Counted from the first letter of the stretch, positions 8,398 to 17,595 are shown. The stretch is 64,000 nucleotides of DNA from Flavobacterium channae (GCF_021172165.1 NZ_CP089096.1:1674001-1738000), one strand, 5' to 3'. Numbers and translations: made by a program. The notes: generated by a model not told the origin, from the letters alone.

Positions 8398-8440
8398 GCT
8401 GTATATACGAAACTTTATATCGCATATATACAAGTTAGCG
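8398..8440 (+). other. attI-like recombination site
   Basis: Two inverted arms, GTATATACG and CGCATATATAC, flank a short AT centre. They are followed by the core CAAGTTAGCGG, with GTT at 8434-8436. The first cassette begins exactly here: TTAGCGGTGATTTT is the near reverse complement of AAAACCACCGCTAA at that cassette's end. The two-arm design is XerC/D-like and lacks the long folded hairpin of the attC sites, as expected of attI. Confidence 0.65.
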
Positions 8441-8577
8441 GTGATTTTACATGTAACGAAGAATGAATAAAATCTAGCCTTCCCATAATAAGATAAATCT
8501 ATTATTTTTAATAATAAAATAGAAACAAACGATTGAATTTTTGTTATATTTTAAAAATAGTAAACTAGTTTTGCTAT

Positions 8578-8727
8578 ATGAATAATAAAGCCGTAAATAA
8601 AGAAGCAATAATGAAATCTGTAGCCAAAATGGTTTCAGACAAAGCTTTGGTTCGTTCATTCTTGAAAGGCAATACTCCTATTGAAAAATTAACTCAAAAA
8701 GGAATCAAGTTTGCCAAACCAATATAA
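8578..8727 (+). CDS. small basic cassette protein (49 aa), C1 gene 1
   Basis: Short ORF (ATG 8578, TAA 8725-8727) of 49 residues, lysine-rich, ending KLTQKGIKFAKPI. A TAGTTTTG -7 box lies at 8566-8573 with TTTG 22 bases further upstream. It therefore has its own promoter, and the transcript would be nearly leaderless unless an internal Met (8611) is used. It overlaps the next gene by 17 bases in another frame, suggesting coupled translation. Unrecognised; the size and overlap are reminiscent of an antitoxin-like or adaptor gene, but no evidence fixes a role. Confidence 0.6.
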   Translation: MNNKAVNKEAIMKSVAKMVSDKALVRSFLKGNTPIEKLTQKGIKFAKPI

Positions 8728-9202
8728 CTATACTTACAACGAGGCGACAAGCACTTATAACTTTACAACTAAAAACGATATTGAATATAAAATTGTTTTT
8801 ATCGTTGATGAGTCACTTGACATTGCCTCTGAAGTTCATATTGAAAATATTTATCAAATTATTATTGAAAAAATAACTGATAAAATTGAACCTTTTGATG
8901 CTTTGGTGTCAAAAACTATTGAAAACATAATAACTGCTTTCTTTGCAAATGTACAAAATTCTCTAATTTATATTTGTTCAGAAAATGATGATAAAGCAGA
9001 AACTCGATTCAATGTTTTCGATAGATGGTACAAAAACAGTACTTTAGAATCCGTGACCAAAGTGGATAATATTATAAACTGTGAAGCTGAAGGTAATGTT
9101 TACACAATTTACACATCGTTATTATACCACAATGAAAATCCAAATATTGAGTATGTGATGACAGCATACCAAAAAATCGAAAATATTCTAAACGACAAAT
9201 AA
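8711..9202 (+). CDS. hypothetical protein, C1 gene 2 (TTG start)
   Basis: Unrecognised 163-residue soluble acidic protein. No ATG is available near the start. TTG at 8711 lies inside the end of the preceding small gene, which fits translational coupling. No membrane segment, signal peptide or catalytic motif is visible. The only other coding content of cassette C1 is the 49-residue gene, so the pair probably works together. The stop lies 8 bases before the attC1 left core. Confidence 0.6.
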   Translation: MPNQYNYTYNEATSTYNFTTKNDIEYKIVFIVDESLDIASEVHIENIYQIIIEKITDKIEPFDALVSKTIENIITAFFANVQNSLIYICSENDDKAETRFNVFDRWYKNSTLESVTKVDNIINCEAEGNVYTIYTSLLYHNENPNIEYVMTAYQKIENILNDK

Positions 9203-9209
9203 AAACCAC

Positions 9210-9341
9210 CGCTAACAAGGGTTTTATGAAATTGGGGTTTTAGGCAAAAATTAAAGGTAATTTTATATATTTGACTTCAGTCCTAATGGAATGGTTTGGG
9301 AATAAAAATCCCCAACTTCATAAAGCCCCGGGACGTTACCT
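9210..9341 (+). repeat. attC1-like site (end of C1)
   Basis: Left arm GCTAACAAGGGTTTTATGAA and right arm TTCATAAAGCCC...CGTTACC pair over about 25 bp, closing with TTGGGG/CCCCAA. A TATATTTG -7 box sits between the arms at 9266-9273. The left core GCTAAC pairs with the start of C1 (GTTAGC, 8434). Confidence 0.85.
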
Positions 9342-9402
9342 GCAAGCTTAAAACGAACCGCTAAAAAAGAAGAACGTTCTTCAATATTCAGAATTAATTT
9401 TG

Positions 9403-9410
9403 TAGATTTG
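9403..9410 (+). promoter_or_regulatory. -7 box of the C2 restriction enzyme gene
   Basis: TAGATTTG lies 21 bases before ATG 9432. Because the box includes the TTG that would open a longer frame at 9408, it argues for the ATG start. Confidence 0.55.
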
Positions 9411-9431
9411 CAAAAATATAAATTATTTCTT

Positions 9432-12023
9432 ATGAGCGAAGAGTTATTACAAAGAGATTTACAAAAAAATCCTGAAAAAATCGGAAAATGGGATTTTTAT
9501 AATATTGGTGCTACTTCAATCAAGAATCTAAAAGAATACGGAATCATAAGAAACGTTGATTATGGAAGCGAAGAAAAGAAAAAAGTTGATGCGTTAATTG
9601 TACAAAAGAAAAACGTAATTGCAGTAATTGAGTATAAAAAACCTTCTGAATTTAAAACAGAAATACAAAAACAGAAAGCAATTGAGCAAGAATTAGAAGT
9701 TGCAAGAAAGCTTGATGCTCATATAATTATCGCTACTGATACTAAAGATACTATTTGGGTAAATGTTCTAACAGGAAATAAAATAAAAGATGAAAAAGGA
9801 AATTTTATTAAAGAACATTTTGACCCAAAAGACGAAAAATTACCAGAATTAATTGAAAAAATTAAATATTCTATAAATGAATTAAGCGACCAAATTAAAC
9901 CAAAAGAATTAGTTAATCCAACTGATTTAGCTAAGCAAATTTGGCAAGACATTTGGTCTGTTAGTGGAGCAACACCTGAAAATTGCTTATATACTTTTGT
10001 AGAATTATTTATTTTTAAATACTTGAGTGATTTGGGAGTTTTGCAAGGTATCTTCAACTTCAATACTTTATATTCAAGCTACGATGGAAATACAGAAGAT
10101 GAAGTTTTAGAAACTTATGCAACAACTATTCGTCCAAAAATTAAAACGCTATTTCCTGAAAATCCGATAGACAAAACAACAATTATTAATGGAACTATAT
10201 TTGTAAGTAAAGACCAAAAAGCTGTTCAAGGATATAGCACAGTTTTTAAAAAAGTTCTAAAAAAGTTTAAAGATTATGGAAAACTTGAACATATTGATTA
10301 TGACTTTAAAAGTCAACTTTTTGAAAGTTTTTTAAAAGAAAGTATAAGCAAAAAAAATTGGGGTCAATTTTTCACACCTATAAAAGTTGTAAGAGCTGTT
10401 GTTGAAATGGCTAAAGATGATATTAAAGTTGGAACTAAAATTTGCGACCCAGCTTGTGGTGTTGGAAAATTCCTTTTAGAACCAATTATTACCAAACTTG
10501 ACCAATTTTATGAAGTTAAAAAAGGTAAGCTAATTCCAAAAATAACAATACACGGTTACGACAAAGGATTTGATAAAGACGAACAAAAAACAATCATATT
10601 GGCTAAAGCCAATATGCTTATTTATTTTTCAGATTTATTAAAAGACAATCCAACTATTACTACTGAATTTGCCAAACTATTTAATGAAAGTTTTATTTTA
10701 AAAACTAATTCTATTTTAGGAACACTTTCTGAACCAGTTGAAAATGAATATGATTTAATTGTAACTAATCCGCCATATGTAACAAGTGGAAGTAGTAATT
10801 TAAAAGATGAAATAAAAAAAGATGGCGACCTTGTAAATTATTACAAAATCAATGCTATTGGTGTGGAAGGTTTATTTATGGAATGGATTGTTAAAGCTTT
10901 AAAGCCAAATGGGAAAGCATTTATTATTGTTCCTGACGGTATTTTTAATCGTCAAAATGATAAAAATTTAAGACAATTTTTACTTGACGAATGCTTAATT
11001 GATGGTATTATTTCTTTACCAATTAAAACATTTTTTACAACACCAAAAAGAACATACATACTTTGTTTAACAAAAAAAGCAGATAAAAAACAAATCCAAA
11101 CTGACCCAGTTTTTACTTATTTTGTAAGTGAAATGGGAGAAAGCAGAGATGTATATAGATTTGATATTGACCAAGATGATTTGAATGAAGCAATAACATT
11201 ATATTCATTTTTTAAAGGAAATAAACAAAGTTTTAGTAAAATAAATACAGATATTCGTTGTAAGATTCAGCCAATTGAACTTTTTAAACCTGAAAATCAT
11301 TGGTGCGTAGAAAGATGGTGGTCAACAGAAGAAAAAGAGGTTTTAGGTATTAAAGATGAAAATCTTAAACTAAAAATTGATGAATTTCCAACTTTATTAG
11401 ACGAAGTTTCAAATAGCATTATTTCTATTAAAGCTGAAGTTGAAGAATTGGCAAATGATGCAAATAAACCTAAATTTATAAAACTTGCTATAAAAGATAT
11501 TTTTGATTTAAAAATCAAAACCAACAATAGTAAATTCACTAAAACATATATTGATAAAAATAAAGGAACAATTCCAGTTTATTCAGCTTCTAAATTTCCT
11601 GAAAACGTTGATTATGGTTATGTAAAAGACAAATTAGAAGGTGTAAAATATTTTGAAGACTGTTTGACTTGGAATATTGATGGTTCGATAGGGAAAGTAT
11701 ATTTACGTCAGGGTAGATTTTCATTGTCTGAAAAAGTAATTCCTTTAATTCTTCAAAAAAAGTATAAGGATAATTTAGATTTGCTGTTTTTGAAATATGC
11801 AATTGAAATGGAATTTAGCAAACATTACTTTGGTTTTGACAACAAAGCAGGTAAAGGTAAAATTCAAGAAATTGAAATATCAATTCCAACTGACAAAAAA
11901 GGTAAATTTGACTTAACTTTACAAAAACAATTAGCAGAAAAATTTAAACGAATAGAAGATATAAAGAAAAGCATTTCTGACGAATTAGAAAAAATATCAA
12001 GTACAGAAATTGACTTTGAATAA
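9432..12023 (+). CDS. type IIG-like restriction-modification enzyme, cassette C2
   Basis: One 863-residue polypeptide appears to hold all restriction-modification activities. An N-terminal PD-(D/E)XK-like nuclease (D53 ... E67-Y-K69 in KVDALIVQKK NVIAVIEYKK) is followed by a helical HsdM-N-like region. An N6-adenine methyltransferase core comes next, with motif I DPACGVGKFL near residue 337 and catalytic NPPY near 446. A C-terminal HsdS-like target recognition domain starts near residue 680 (IKDIFDLKIKTNNSKFTKTY). Architecture matches type IIG enzymes, which need no partner, so they suit a single cassette. The target sequence cannot be predicted. It ends 10 bases before attC2. Confidence 0.85.
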   Translation: MSEELLQRDLQKNPEKIGKWDFYNIGATSIKNLKEYGIIRNVDYGSEEKKKVDALIVQKKNVIAVIEYKKPSEFKTEIQKQKAIEQELEVARKLDAHIIIATDTKDTIWVNVLTGNKIKDEKGNFIKEHFDPKDEKLPELIEKIKYSINELSDQIKPKELVNPTDLAKQIWQDIWSVSGATPENCLYTFVELFIFKYLSDLGVLQGIFNFNTLYSSYDGNTEDEVLETYATTIRPKIKTLFPENPIDKTTIINGTIFVSKDQKAVQGYSTVFKKVLKKFKDYGKLEHIDYDFKSQLFESFLKESISKKNWGQFFTPIKVVRAVVEMAKDDIKVGTKICDPACGVGKFLLEPIITKLDQFYEVKKGKLIPKITIHGYDKGFDKDEQKTIILAKANMLIYFSDLLKDNPTITTEFAKLFNESFILKTNSILGTLSEPVENEYDLIVTNPPYVTSGSSNLKDEIKKDGDLVNYYKINAIGVEGLFMEWIVKALKPNGKAFIIVPDGIFNRQNDKNLRQFLLDECLIDGIISLPIKTFFTTPKRTYILCLTKKADKKQIQTDPVFTYFVSEMGESRDVYRFDIDQDDLNEAITLYSFFKGNKQSFSKINTDIRCKIQPIELFKPENHWCVERWWSTEEKEVLGIKDENLKLKIDEFPTLLDEVSNSIISIKAEVEELANDANKPKFIKLAIKDIFDLKIKTNNSKFTKTYIDKNKGTIPVYSASKFPENVDYGYVKDKLEGVKYFEDCLTWNIDGSIGKVYLRQGRFSLSEKVIPLILQKKYKDNLDLLFLKYAIEMEFSKHYFGFDNKAGKGKIQEIEISIPTDKKGKFDLTLQKQLAEKFKRIEDIKKSISDELEKISSTEIDFE

Positions 12024-12032
12024 AAAGCCAGC

Positions 12033-12163
12033 AGGTAACAGCAGTTTGGCAAAATGGCGGGTTCAGTGCTAAATTGAACATATGTTTTCAAATGAACATT
12101 AGTACTAAATTGAAAGTAAGTGCTTCAACATCCGCCACTTCGCCAAGCTGCAAAACGTTAGCC
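12033..12163 (+). repeat. attC2-like site (end of C2)
   Basis: Arms TAACAGCAGTTTGGCAAAAT and CTTCGCCAAGCTGC with right core ACGTTAGCC. The central part holds repeats of CAGTGCTAAA/TAGTACTAAA. It is nearly identical to attC7. There is no perfect -7 box inside (TATGTTTT only). The left core AGGTAAC matches the C2 start GTTACCTGC. Confidence 0.85.
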
Positions 12164-12207
12164 ACAATGCAAGGACGACCGAGCCAACATAAAACAAACA
12201 GACAAAA

Positions 12208-14349
12208 ATGAACGAATTAGAATCTCTCAAAAATATATTCAAAGACAGAATTTTTAAAATTCCAGACTATCAACGTGGTTACGCTTGGACAACAAGACAA
12301 CTGAAAGACTTTTGGGAAGATTTGGTTAATCTGCCTTCTGAAAGATTTCACTACACGGGACTACTTTCTTTGAAAAAAGTCGACAGAAATGTTTGGGCAA
12401 ATTGGAATGACGAACGTTGGCTTATTGAAGACAGAGGATTTAAACCTTTTCACATCGTTGACGGACAACAGCGTTTGACAACATTTGTAATTTTCATTCA
12501 AGCAATTTCCGAACAACTCAAATCAATTCCAGAAAACAAAGACAAAAAGGACGAAGAAATTTATCTTGGCTCTTTCAGTTTGAAAACGATTAAAGAAGAA
12601 TATTTGGTGATTGAAAGACCACCTCAATTTATTATCAAAACATACAAATTTGGCTACGAAGTAGACAATCCAAGTTTCAAGTTTTTGCGACACAAAATTT
12701 TCTTAGAACCGAACAGCGGAACTATTCAAGAAACTTTTTATACACTTAATCTTGAAAACGCAAAGCGTTTTTTCAAAGAAAACCTACAAAACTACTACGA
12801 CAAATACGGTTTAACAGAAATAGAAGCGTTATTTAAAAAAGTAACGCAAAATCTAATGTTCAACGTTTACGAAATAGGCGATGATTTTGATGTATTCGTT
12901 GCATTTGAAACAATGAACAACAGAGGGAAAAAATTATCAAATTTAGAATTGCTCAAAAATCGTCTGATATATTTAACGACTTTGTATGACGACAAAGAAT
13001 TAAAAAATGACGAAAGAAATTCATTAAGAGAAAAAATCAATGACGCCTGGAAAGAGGTTTATTATCAACTTGGCAGAAACAAACAAAATCCATTAAATGA
13101 CGATGATTTTTTAGTGGCTCATTGGATAATGTATTTCCAATACACAAGAGAAAAAGGAGACGATTACATTAGATTTTTATTAGAGCAAAAATTTACGCCA
13201 CAAAACATTTACGCAAAGACAGAAGTAAAACTTAGTTCTTTACAGGAGTTTGAAGAAATCCGAGAGGACGAAGAAACCGACCAAGAAGAAGTTGAAGTAA
13301 ACGGAGATGAAGAAGTTATTGTTTTACGTTCCAAACTTTCGCCAAAAGAAATTGAAGATTATGTAAACAGTTTAAAAGCAGCCGCAGTTCATTGGTATAA
13401 CACACATAATCCTGTAAACAATTCAGACTTAACATCAGCAGAAAGCCTTTGGATTGACCGACTAAACAGAATTGGTATCATTTATTTCCGACCGCTTGTT
13501 ACGGTTTCGTTTTTAAATAAAGATATAGATTCTAAAAAACGTATTCAACTATTCAAAGCTATTGAACGCTTTATCTTCATCACATTTAGGCTTAGCCGAG
13601 CCTTTTCAACTTATCGGAATAGTGAGTTTTATCGTGCAGCAAGACAGTTAAGGAATAATGAATTGTCCGTTGACGATATTGTTCAAAGGCTAAACGACAG
13701 GATGAGTTATTGTTTCTACACCCCAGAGGATTCAAAAGAAAGTTACTTTGACTACACATACTTTCAAAAATTCATAGACAAGAAATTTAAAAGTGGTGGT
13801 GGTTTCTACTATTGGAATGGTCTTCGTTATTTCCTCTATGAATACGAAATGGACAAGGTTAGACAAAGAGGAAGCCAAAAAATTGACTGGAAACTTTTTG
13901 TAAAGAGTGAGAAGGACAAAGTTTCAATTGAACACATTTATCCGCAAACACCAACTCATAAAACTTGGAAAGAAAATTTCAAGGATTACAAAAAATCACA
14001 GCAAATATTTTTTCAAGGAACATTAGGAAACCTCTTGCCTCTTTCTCAAAGTATCAATTCAAGTTTACAGAATGATTGTTTTGACGACAAGAAAAATCCA
14101 AAATTCAACGACAAAAAAGAGAAAATAAGACAAGGTTATTCTGACGGCTCACATTCTGAAATTGAAGTTGCAGGTTATGACATTTGGAATCCCGACAACA
14201 TTCTTGACAGAGGAAATAAATTGTTACAGTTTATGGAAAAACGTTGGGACTTAAAATTTGAGGACGACTATGCAATGGCTGAATTGCTATTCCTTGACTT
14301 TATGTTCCCGGACGAAGAAACAGAACAAACAGAAACGAATGACGAATAA
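12208..14349 (+). CDS. GmrSD-like DUF262/DUF1524 nuclease, cassette C3
   Basis: A 713-residue protein. The N-terminal DUF262 (GmrS-like, ParB/Srx fold) has IPDYQRGYAW near residue 18 and the nucleotide-site motif DGQQRLTT near 85. The C-terminal DUF1524 HNH nuclease has VSIEHIYPQTPTH near 572, followed by GTLGNLLPLSQSIN. Fused GmrSD enzymes are NTP-dependent type IV restriction systems that cut glucosylated or otherwise modified phage DNA, so a defence role is likely. An acidic linker lies near residue 350. No promoter is seen inside the cassette, so it may depend on upstream transcription. Confidence 0.85.
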   Translation: MNELESLKNIFKDRIFKIPDYQRGYAWTTRQLKDFWEDLVNLPSERFHYTGLLSLKKVDRNVWANWNDERWLIEDRGFKPFHIVDGQQRLTTFVIFIQAISEQLKSIPENKDKKDEEIYLGSFSLKTIKEEYLVIERPPQFIIKTYKFGYEVDNPSFKFLRHKIFLEPNSGTIQETFYTLNLENAKRFFKENLQNYYDKYGLTEIEALFKKVTQNLMFNVYEIGDDFDVFVAFETMNNRGKKLSNLELLKNRLIYLTTLYDDKELKNDERNSLREKINDAWKEVYYQLGRNKQNPLNDDDFLVAHWIMYFQYTREKGDDYIRFLLEQKFTPQNIYAKTEVKLSSLQEFEEIREDEETDQEEVEVNGDEEVIVLRSKLSPKEIEDYVNSLKAAAVHWYNTHNPVNNSDLTSAESLWIDRLNRIGIIYFRPLVTVSFLNKDIDSKKRIQLFKAIERFIFITFRLSRAFSTYRNSEFYRAARQLRNNELSVDDIVQRLNDRMSYCFYTPEDSKESYFDYTYFQKFIDKKFKSGGGFYYWNGLRYFLYEYEMDKVRQRGSQKIDWKLFVKSEKDKVSIEHIYPQTPTHKTWKENFKDYKKSQQIFFQGTLGNLLPLSQSINSSLQNDCFDDKKNPKFNDKKEKIRQGYSDGSHSEIEVAGYDIWNPDNILDRGNKLLQFMEKRWDLKFEDDYAMAELLFLDFMFPDEETEQTETNDE

Positions 14350-14359
14350 AATGCACTGT

Positions 14360-14491
14360 GGCTAACAAGGGTTTGGCGTAATGGCGGCTGACGGACTTCT
14401 ACTGAGCTGACGTGCAAGGTCGAACACTAGTAATTCTAATCGGCTTCAGTGCTAAAAATCCGCCACTACGCCAAGCCCCAAAACGTTGTAG
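14360..14491 (+). repeat. attC3-like site (end of C3)
   Basis: Left arm GGCTAACAAGGGTTTGGCGT pairs with right arm ACGCCAAGCCCC; the inner stem is TGGCGG/CCGCCA. Right core ACGTTGTAG. The left core GTGGCTAAC matches the start of C3 (GTTAGCCAC). Confidence 0.85.
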
Positions 14492-14528
14492 GTAATTTTA
14501 AAATGTCGTACAAAAATAAATACTTGAA

Positions 14529-15221
14529 ATGAATTTAAATTTATCCAAAATAAATATTTTCTTTGTAATAATAGTTTCATTTTTAAATCTTTCTTGCGAA
14601 AAAATTAAAGAAAAGAATCCAAAAAGAATCCAAAAAGATAGGTTAATTGCTTCTGAAAAAGATACTTTATTCAAAAGAGAATGGATAATAATAGATTATG
14701 AAGATAATCGAACTGAAGAAATTGAAATTTACATTTCGGAAAATAATGATACAATATCAAATCAATATAAATCATTTGTTAATGATAATATCGATACTTT
14801 AAATAGTCATTTTTATGATTTAAAAATAACAAAAACAAATAATCCCCATGTATATAATGGTCAAATAACTTTACATACAAAATATAAAAACTTGAAGTTG
14901 AATAAACAAAATCGTAGAAAGATAGAATTTGCTTATTGCAACCAAAATAAAGATAGTGTTTTTCTTAGGTATGTAGAATCAAAAAAATCAAACATAATTA
15001 ACTTTCAATTTGAGAACCATTTCAGTAATAGATTACAAGGACAACTTTATCAAATTGTTGAAAGGGACACTATGGTTAATAACGAAGAAATGATTAATCT
15101 AAATCAATCATATATAATGGTTGACAATCAAATTGAAACCGTTAATTTTTTTCTTGATTCAGAACATATCAAGGAACATAAATTTAAATTAGGCCGTTTT
15201 CAACTTACAGAAAAGAAATAA
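14529..15221 (+). CDS. predicted lipoprotein, cassette C4
   Basis: Unrecognised 230-residue protein with an N-terminal hydrophobic segment ending in a lipobox (SFLNLSC, about Cys23), so probably anchored to a membrane. The rest is hydrophilic, beta-rich and lysine/asparagine-rich. It is the only gene of a roughly 0.88-kb cassette. No promoter box was recognised upstream. One of four lipoproteins in the array, suggesting selection for surface or periplasmic cargo. Confidence 0.65.
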   Translation: MNLNLSKINIFFVIIVSFLNLSCEKIKEKNPKRIQKDRLIASEKDTLFKREWIIIDYEDNRTEEIEIYISENNDTISNQYKSFVNDNIDTLNSHFYDLKITKTNNPHVYNGQITLHTKYKNLKLNKQNRRKIEFAYCNQNKDSVFLRYVESKKSNIINFQFENHFSNRLQGQLYQIVERDTMVNNEEMINLNQSYIMVDNQIETVNFFLDSEHIKEHKFKLGRFQLTEKK

Positions 15222-15228
15222 AAAACTA

Positions 15229-15367
15229 CCTACAACAGCGGTTTGCTTCAATGGCTACTTCCGGATTTTCCTACGGAAAATCCGCTGCTGAATGGAATGT
15301 TTTGTTATATTTGTAATGGCTTGGTGTTGGTGCAACGCCACTGAGAGCAAGCCGCAAAACGTTGGTA
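15229..15367 (+). repeat. attC4-like site (end of C4)
   Basis: Arms ACAGCGGTTTGCTTCAATGG and CCACTGAGAGCAAGCCGC with right core ACGTTGGTA. An extra perfect 10-bp hairpin CGGATTTTCC/GGAAAATCCG lies inside the left half. A TATATTTG box is at 15306-15313. Body nearly identical to attC11. The C4 ends match for 15 bases with one mismatch (GTTGTAGGTA / TACCTACAAC). Confidence 0.88.
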
Positions 15368-15486
15368 GCTATTTTATCCTAAAATGACGATTCATCCTTG
15401 AAAATCAACATTTCAGTATAATTTATTTAAATAGAATATTCAAAATTCAGAAGTTTGAACTTTGTAAACTCTAAAAAATAAAAAAA

Positions 15487-16242
15487 ATGACCCTAAAAAA
15501 CAATTCATTAGGAATGAATAGTATTTTAATTGCAATTTCTACATCATTAATTTCAATAATTTTGCACGAATCTGCGCATTATTTAATTGCAGAATATTTT
15601 AATTTGAATCCTGAACTGCATCATAATTATGTTAGACCTTTAATTGAACCATCAGAAAAACAATTAATGTTAATTGCTTTAGCAGGACCAACTTTCTCAT
15701 TAATAATTGGAATATTGATTCTTTTTATATCTATAAAACTTTTTAAACCATCTTTAATGAAACTTTTTTTATTATGGTTTGGTATGAGTAATATTCTAAA
15801 TTTTTTGGGTTATATGTTAATTGCTCCATTTATAAAAGATGGTGATACTGGTCGAGTTTTTAATTACTTTAAAATTCCATTTTTCATTTCAATAATTATT
15901 GCAGTTATCACATTTCTAATTACAAAAAAATTATTCCAATATTTATCTAAAGAGTTTATATTCTATAAAAATGCAGAACTATTTGATAAAAAAGAGTGTC
16001 AAAAACAACTGTTAATTTTTCCAATCATTTTTTTAATTATTGGAGTCTCATTACTTAATTTACCAATTACTGTTTGGTTTAGTTTATTGCCTACTGTTTT
16101 TGTACCTATGACTTATTTAAGTACATTAAGAGTATATAAAAAGATGGAAATAATTGATGCAGAAATAACTATAAATAAAATCTCGATTACATTATTAATT
16201 TTAACTATATTAGTTATTATAATATTTAGAAATTTAATATAA
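15487..16242 (+). CDS. M50-like membrane metallopeptidase, cassette C5
   Basis: A 251-residue polytopic membrane protein with about six hydrophobic helices. The first contains the zinc motif HESAH (HExxH) in IILHESAHYLIAEYF. A later segment, NFLGYMLIAPFIKDGDTGR, could hold the third ligand (D in DGDTG), as in site-2 protease-like M50 enzymes. Substrate unknown. Single gene of its cassette. The start is ATG 15487, after an A-rich leader typical of Bacteroidota. A catalytically active peptidase is plausible but not certain. Confidence 0.65.
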   Translation: MTLKNNSLGMNSILIAISTSLISIILHESAHYLIAEYFNLNPELHHNYVRPLIEPSEKQLMLIALAGPTFSLIIGILILFISIKLFKPSLMKLFLLWFGMSNILNFLGYMLIAPFIKDGDTGRVFNYFKIPFFISIIIAVITFLITKKLFQYLSKEFIFYKNAELFDKKECQKQLLIFPIIFLIIGVSLLNLPITVWFSLLPTVFVPMTYLSTLRVYKKMEIIDAEITINKISITLLILTILVIIIFRNLI

Positions 16243-16248
16243 AAAACA

Positions 16249-16385
16249 GCTACCAACACAGGTTTTACGCTATTGCGGGTTTTGGGCTTAATTTAGAGTT
16301 TCTTTTGTATCTTTGAAGTCAGTGCAAAACCGAAAGTTAAGGTTTATTTAATCCGCAACAGACGTAAAGCCTGGGAACGTTGTGT
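16249..16385 (+). repeat. attC5-like site (end of C5)
   Basis: Arms CAGGTTTTACGCTATTGCGG and CCGCAACAGACGTAAAGCCT, right core ACGTTGTGT. A TATCTTTG -7 box is at 16308-16315. The C5 ends match: GTTGGTAGCT at its start, AGCTACCAAC at its end. Body closely related to attC6. Confidence 0.88.
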
Positions 16386-16431
16386 GCTATTTTGTGACAA
16401 ATCGTTTAAATTGAAACTTTCCAATGATTAT

Positions 16432-16884
16432 ATGAAAAATTTTATATACATATTTCTACTTCTTATTTCTTCTTGCTATTCACAGCAAAACAATAGAAAA
16501 TATTCGATTGGTCAAGAAATAAAAAGCGAAGGTGGATTTCTATTAGATAAAGGTAAGCTCGATACTGATTATGGAATTGCATTTTCTAATTCTGAAACTA
16601 AAATATTCATATTATTTTTCAAAATTGAAAATACAAAAAAAATCATAATTGATATTTTAGAAATTGATAAGAAAGAATTGGAAGAAAATAAATTAACAGA
16701 ATATTGCTACACAAATAATGGTGCTGATACAGAAATTATTGCTCTTGTAAAAAAAACAGATAACAATGCCGAATTTTACACTAAAATTAAAAAAGCTTGG
16801 CGTGCGAATAGAAAAATTGGTAAATTTGAGAAAATAGCAAAACGGAAAGTAAAAAAATGTGATAACGAAAATAATGGAATTTAA
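16432..16884 (+). CDS. predicted lipoprotein, C6 gene 1
   Basis: Unrecognised 150-residue protein. I start it at ATG 16432, because the longer frame begins inside the attC5 right core. This start gives a clean signal MKNFIYIFLLLISSC with a lipobox at Cys15. The body is lysine-rich without known motifs. It is followed after 3 bases by a second lipoprotein gene. The TATCTTTG box in attC5 lies 117 bases upstream and is the only promoter candidate seen. Confidence 0.65.
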   Translation: MKNFIYIFLLLISSCYSQQNNRKYSIGQEIKSEGGFLLDKGKLDTDYGIAFSNSETKIFILFFKIENTKKIIIDILEIDKKELEENKLTEYCYTNNGADTEIIALVKKTDNNAEFYTKIKKAWRANRKIGKFEKIAKRKVKKCDNENNGI

Positions 16885-16887
16885 CCT

Positions 16888-17595
16888 TTGAAAAAACTCA
16901 CTTACATATTTATTATTCTACTTACAGCAAGTTGTAAGAATGCTTTACACAATAATTTTCATGCGGAAAAAATTGTTCTCACAGACACTGTTGCTACCGA
17001 AGAACTTCCCGAATATAAAGCTGATACACTTTCTAAAATAAGCAACCCATTTTTGTTAAATAAACTTTTGTGTTATTGGGAACATTTTTTTGTTATTTAC
17101 CATTATGGTGGTCTTGAAATTACTATGAAATTGTACGATTATAAATCAAAAAAGCTATTATTAAAATATGAGTATCAGCCAAAATATGAAGAAGACTATG
17201 ATTACAAATCTGTAGCATATTTTGACAGTATAAACAAACGCCATTTTGATGATTTTAATTTTGACGGATATAAGGATTTTACAATTTATGAATATGGCAG
17301 TATGCCAATGACAAGTGCAACTGTCATAATGCTTTTCAACAATGAAGCCAAAACATTTGAACATTCTGAATTATCTGCACCAGTTATTGAAGAAATAGAT
17401 AGTGTCAATAAAATTTTGACAACACACGAATGGGACATGGAAAACGCATATTATAAAAAATACCATTTCAATAAAAATGGAAAAATAAATTTTATAGAAA
17501 ATTATACCTATCCAAACGATACGGCTATTGTACATTACAAAAAAATAATAAATGATAAAATAGTAGAACAAAGAACCGAAACAATAAAAGAATAA
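16888..17595 (+). CDS. predicted lipoprotein, C6 gene 2 (TTG start)
   Basis: A 235-residue exported lipoprotein (MKKLTYIFIILLTASC, lipobox Cys16). The start codon is TTG at 16888, just after the upstream stop, which indicates coupled translation. The middle region HFDDFNFDGYKDFTIYEYG resembles the FG-GAP-like or XAC2610-related calcium-binding motif seen in Bacteroidota surface proteins; this is a tentative reading. Together with the gene before it, it forms a two-gene lipoprotein cassette. Confidence 0.65.
   Translation: MKKLTYIFIILLTASCKNALHNNFHAEKIVLTDTVATEELPEYKADTLSKISNPFLLNKLLCYWEHFFVIYHYGGLEITMKLYDYKSKKLLLKYEYQPKYEEDYDYKSVAYFDSINKRHFDDFNFDGYKDFTIYEYGSMPMTSATVIMLFNNEAKTFEHSELSAPVIEEIDSVNKILTTHEWDMENAYYKKYHFNKNGKINFIENYTYPNDTAIVHYKKIINDKIVEQRTETIKE

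Noticed and set aside
9408..9431. TTG start for the type IIG-like enzyme
   Set aside because: It falls inside the TAGATTTG promoter box, so ATG 9432 is used.
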